DNA of 16,231 nt from NCBI GenBank assembly GCA_028873155.1, contig JAGWML010000037.1:1-16231 (forward strand), read 5' to 3'. The position numbers were made by a program, and so were the translations under genes. Of the stretch, positions 14,145-16,231 are shown one piece after another. This stretch comes from Acidobacteriota bacterium. GTDB lineage: Bacteria > Acidobacteriota > Terriglobia > Terriglobales > Acidobacteriaceae. The notes beneath the pieces were generated by a model. The model saw nothing but the letters and a program-made list of their open reading frames with translations, was not told where the DNA came from and did no database searches. How positions within the stretch are numbered: position 1 is the stretch's first letter; each line of letters begins with the position of its first letter.

Positions 14145-15499
14145 GGCTTCACCCCCATCGTCTGCTCACTTGTTCCACTCAGCGTCTTGCCCGTGGCCAT
14201 CTCCAGGTCCGCGAGCCGTGCGTCAAACTCCGCCACCTGCTGCAGCCACGTCAGGTCAATGTCGATGAGCACCATCTGGCTATCCAGCAGGTTCAGCAGA
14301 TCGGTCTTGTTGTTTCCATAAGCAATCACGCTCGACTGCAATGTCGCCTCGGCCTGCGGCCGCAGCTCGTCGCGATACAGATGCGCCATGCGCTGCGCGG
14401 CTTCTGCCTGCACCAGCGCCTCCTGAATCTGCCCGAAGGCCTCATTCTGCAGCGCGTCCAACTCGGCGTCCTGCTCTGTGGCGCGCGCCGTGGACTCCGC
14501 AATCTCCGCGTCGTGCTTGTGTTTGTTCAGCCACGGCAGATTCATCGAACCCTCCACCATGTAGCTGTTCCGCATCGAAACATTCGGCGGCATCAGCATG
14601 TAGCCGCCCGACACAGTGAAGTCCGGTGTGTACGCCTTCTTCGCCAGCGCCTGCTCCTTGCGGCTGCGCTCCGCGGCCCCGCGCGCCGCGGCCAGATCCG
14701 GCCTCGTCTGCAACGCATCATCCTTCAGCGCCGGCAACGGCGGTAGCGCGGTCTGCACCGCGTACTCGCCTTCGACACGCAGCGGACTGGCAGGGTCGCG
14801 TCGCAGCAGCGTGTTCAGCTCCGCGCGCGCCACTTCTGCATCCTGCTCAAAGCGGATCATGTGCTCCGCCAGCCGCGTCAGCTCCACCTGCGCCTTCAGC
14901 AGATCCTGCTGCGGAGCCTTGCCCGTCTCATACTGGATGCGAGCCGCCGCTATCGCCTGCTGCGCAATCCCCACATGCTCGTCGTGAATCTTCAGCTCGT
15001 CCTGCGCGCGCAGCAGGTCGTCAAAGGCCTTGTGCGTGCGCACGCGCACCGCGAGCCGTGCCTGCTCCAGTTCTGCCTTCGCCACCTCCACGTCGCTCAT
15101 CGCCACGCTTGTCCGTAGCGCGCGCTTGCCTGCGCCCGGAAACGTCTGCGTCAGGCTCAGCATGTTCTGCGACTGGTTGTAATCCCACGGCTGCGCCAGC
15201 GGCACACCCCACGCACGCACCATTGCCATCGGATCGTCCAGCGCGCCCGCTGTGGGCACATGTGCCTGCGCCGCCGCCAGCTTGCGCCCTGCTACTTCAA
15301 TCTCGGGATTCACCGCCAGCGCAATTCGTTCCACCTCATTCAGCGTGAGCGGCTGCGCGGCTGCGGAATTCGCGTGCTGCCCGCCCATCAGCGCGGTTAT
15401 CCCCGCCAGCGCAGAACTCGGCGATTGCGTCTGAGCCCCGGCGATGGACCACGCCATCACCAGTGCAAGCGCAGCCATGCTGCAGAAAATGCTCTTCAT
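14141..15499 (-). CDS. cusC: CusC-type TolC-family outer-membrane efflux protein
   Basis: This encodes 452 residues. A signal peptide, MKSIFCSMAALALVMAWSIA with likely cleavage after AGA near residue 22, is followed by the duplicated outer-membrane-factor fold. That fold includes LTLNEVERIALAVNPEIEVA, a long coiled helix around 150-215, NSYMVEGSMNLPWLNKHKHD and a second helical repeat ending in DLEMATGKTL. No lipobox cysteine follows the signal, unlike E. coli CusC, which is a lipoprotein. It forms the trimeric exit duct for the CusBA pump. The ATG at 15499 has GGAGG 5 nt upstream. It is the first of three overlapping genes, with a 109-bp leader from the Cys-rich gene that contains a 14-bp palindrome. 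Confidence 0.88.
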   Translation of the reverse strand: MKSIFCSMAALALVMAWSIAGAQTQSPSSALAGITALMGGQHANSAAAQPLTLNEVERIALAVNPEIEVAGRKLAAAQAHVPTAGALDDPMAMVRAWGVPLAQPWDYNQSQNMLSLTQTFPGAGKRALRTSVAMSDVEVAKAELEQARLAVRVRTHKAFDDLLRAQDELKIHDEHVGIAQQAIAAARIQYETGKAPQQDLLKAQVELTRLAEHMIRFEQDAEVARAELNTLLRRDPASPLRVEGEYAVQTALPPLPALKDDALQTRPDLAAARGAAERSRKEQALAKKAYTPDFTVSGGYMLMPPNVSMRNSYMVEGSMNLPWLNKHKHDAEIAESTARATEQDAELDALQNEAFGQIQEALVQAEAAQRMAHLYRDELRPQAEATLQSSVIAYGNNKTDLLNLLDSQMVLIDIDLTWLQQVAEFDARLADLEMATGKTLSGTSEQTMGVKP

Positions 15500-15543
15500 T
15501 TCTTCCTCCAGTTGGATCCGTCGCTCCGCACGCGCGACCAGCC

Positions 15544-15557
15544 CGCATCAAGATGCG
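15544..15557. promoter_or_regulatory. Palindrome in the cusC leader, possible operator
   Basis: CGCATC-AA-GATGCG is a perfect inverted repeat with a 2-nt centre, too tight for a stable hairpin but suited to a dimeric repressor or activator. It lies 45 bp upstream of the cusC start. It does not match the CopY, CsoR or CueR consensus sites that I know, so the binding protein is unknown. Confidence 0.35.
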
Positions 15558-15608
15558 CGGACGCACGCATGCCGAAGCATCACGTTTCAGATCACAAAGA
15601 GAAGAAGT

Positions 15609-15998
15609 CTAGATGCGAAGGATGGAACTGCCGCGCGATGCTGCTGCGGGCGGCGCCGCGCCGATGCGGCTGCCAAAGAGGGCGATCGAAGACTGGCTTG
15701 AGATGATCCAGCCGGGCTGCGCACTCGCAACCACGCGCTGCGTTTCTTCATGCGTGTACGGCTGAACCGGCGCATTGGCCGTCTGCTGCGGCCGGATCTG
15801 ACAGCAGGCGTTCTGCATCGCGGTGCCCGGCCCGCTGCACTCCTGCGCCATTTTGTGGCAGCAGGACCGCACGTGCGTTGCGCGCAGCGAAAGGACGCAG
15901 GCCGAAACCGGCAGCGCGCTCAACGCAACAGCGGCCACCAGTATCCACAACGCGCATTGTCTCAGCCGGTTCATTCCACTTACGCCCCGTGCGCTCAT
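15609..15998 (-). CDS. Small Cys/Met-rich secreted protein, putative lipoprotein, at the head of the cus genes
   Basis: This encodes 129 residues from the ATG at 15998, which has GCGAGG 6 nt upstream; the ATG at 15974 (MNRLRQ) is the alternative. The signal segment RLRQCALWILVAAVALSALP is followed by VSAC, which fits a lipobox with Cys34 as the lipidated residue. A dense metal-ligand segment follows: Cys46, Cys47, His48, Met50, Cys54, Met61, Cys65 and Cys66. The C-terminal half has no recognised domain. I do not recognise the family. Position just upstream of cusC on the same strand, export to the periplasm and the Cys/Met content suggest a Cu(I)-binding accessory, or possibly a disulfide-bonded protein. 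This is inference. Confidence 0.65.
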   Translation of the reverse strand: MSARGVSGMNRLRQCALWILVAAVALSALPVSACVLSLRATHVRSCCHKMAQECSGPGTAMQNACCQIRPQQTANAPVQPYTHEETQRVVASAQPGWIISSQSSIALFGSRIGAAPPAAASRGSSILRI

Positions 15999-16029
15999 TC
16001 TAAGCCTCGCCGACCCGCGCGCCAAGTGC

Positions 16030-16045
16030 AGTGACTCCAATCACA
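16030..16045. promoter_or_regulatory. CRP-like site upstream of the Cys-rich and cus genes
   Basis: AGTGA-CTCCAA-TCACA reads as TGTGA-N6-TCACT on the coding strand, matching nine of ten positions of the E. coli CRP core. It lies about 40 bp upstream of the Cys-rich gene start, between it and the stop of the partial upstream gene. It is the best of three such sites in the window. Confidence 0.45.
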
Positions 16046-16059
16046 GGTTACCGGCGGAT

Positions 16060-16231
16060 TCACCGGGCGGACTGCTGCAACTCCTGCTCCGCGCACTCCA
16101 CCTGCCGAATCACGTCTTCCGGCAACTCCACCTTCTTCACCGGCGCAAAGGGCTGGGCGCCCAACTCGCCGCGATGGCACATGCCGCAGCTTACCGCAAC
16201 GCCTGATCCATGCACCTTTGCGACAAAGCTG
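16060..16231 (-). CDS. C-terminal part of a CxxCH protein, cut by the window edge
   Basis: A minus-strand frame runs in from the right edge and stops at TGA (16060-16062), giving 56 residues. It starts SFVAKVHGSGVAVSCGMCHR and ends with an acidic, helical-looking tail (VELPEDVIRQVECAEQELQQ, then SAR). CGMCH matches the c-type heme attachment motif, which would place the protein in the periplasm. No methionine follows that could be the distal ligand, so a His-ligated heme or a metal-binding knuckle is also possible. The frame is well behaved and the same strand continues into the Cys-rich gene 61 bp later. The full family cannot be named from this fragment. Confidence 0.55.
   Translation of the reverse strand, partial: SFVAKVHGSGVAVSCGMCHRGELGAQPFAPVKKVELPEDVIRQVECAEQELQQSAR

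Noticed and set aside
13032..14321. 429-codon open frame on the plus strand
   Set aside because: It lies antisense to cusB and cusC. The product is His/Arg-rich with no domain or start signal, while the minus-strand frames match known families over their full length.

Overview
The window looks like chromosomal DNA from a high-GC Gram-negative bacterium, most likely an acidobacterium of the Terriglobia type. This rests on an outer-membrane efflux protein and periplasmic adaptor, the style of the proteins and the coding bias. It is inference, because no rRNA or other marker gene is present.

Positions 1-1475 are accessory DNA: a partial unknown ORF running off the left edge, a DUF4236 gene, a gene-free stretch, and then the 3' half of a tRNA-Pro(GGG) gene (1123-1170) without its 5' half. 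A second tRNA 3' end follows 183 bp later inside an imperfect tandem repeat. This is what attachment sites left by elements integrating into a tRNA gene look like, so backbone DNA probably begins to the right of about 1475. A YwaF/TIGR02206-type membrane protein gene (1617-2351) and a strong hairpin repeat come next.

Positions 2479-7065 form a coherent nitric-oxide and iron-sulfur stress locus. A radical SAM/SPASM protein and a hemerythrin-domain protein are read leftward. A Crp-family regulator is divergent from them and is followed by a Ric/YtfE-like di-iron repair protein and an NnrS-family membrane protein, whose genes overlap by 4 bp. The regulator carries the Arg-Glu-x3-Arg signature of the E. 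coli CRP recognition helix. GTGAC-type inverted sites lie on both sides of its gene, which suggests self-contained control.

Positions 7058-9423 hold a MarR-family regulator behind tandem palindromic operators, translationally overlapped with a ClC-type chloride transport protein carrying two CBS domains.

Positions 9427-16231 are read leftward and form a copper/silver efflux region. A partial CxxCH protein lies at the right edge, followed by a small Cys/Met-rich putative lipoprotein, then cusC (outer-membrane factor), cusB (adaptor with an extra C-terminal Met-rich domain) and cusA (RND pump with all three transport methionines). The three cus genes overlap end to start. Copper and NO both damage Fe-S clusters, so the two stress modules may be linked functionally, and a CRP-like site also lies upstream of the copper genes. 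That link is inference.
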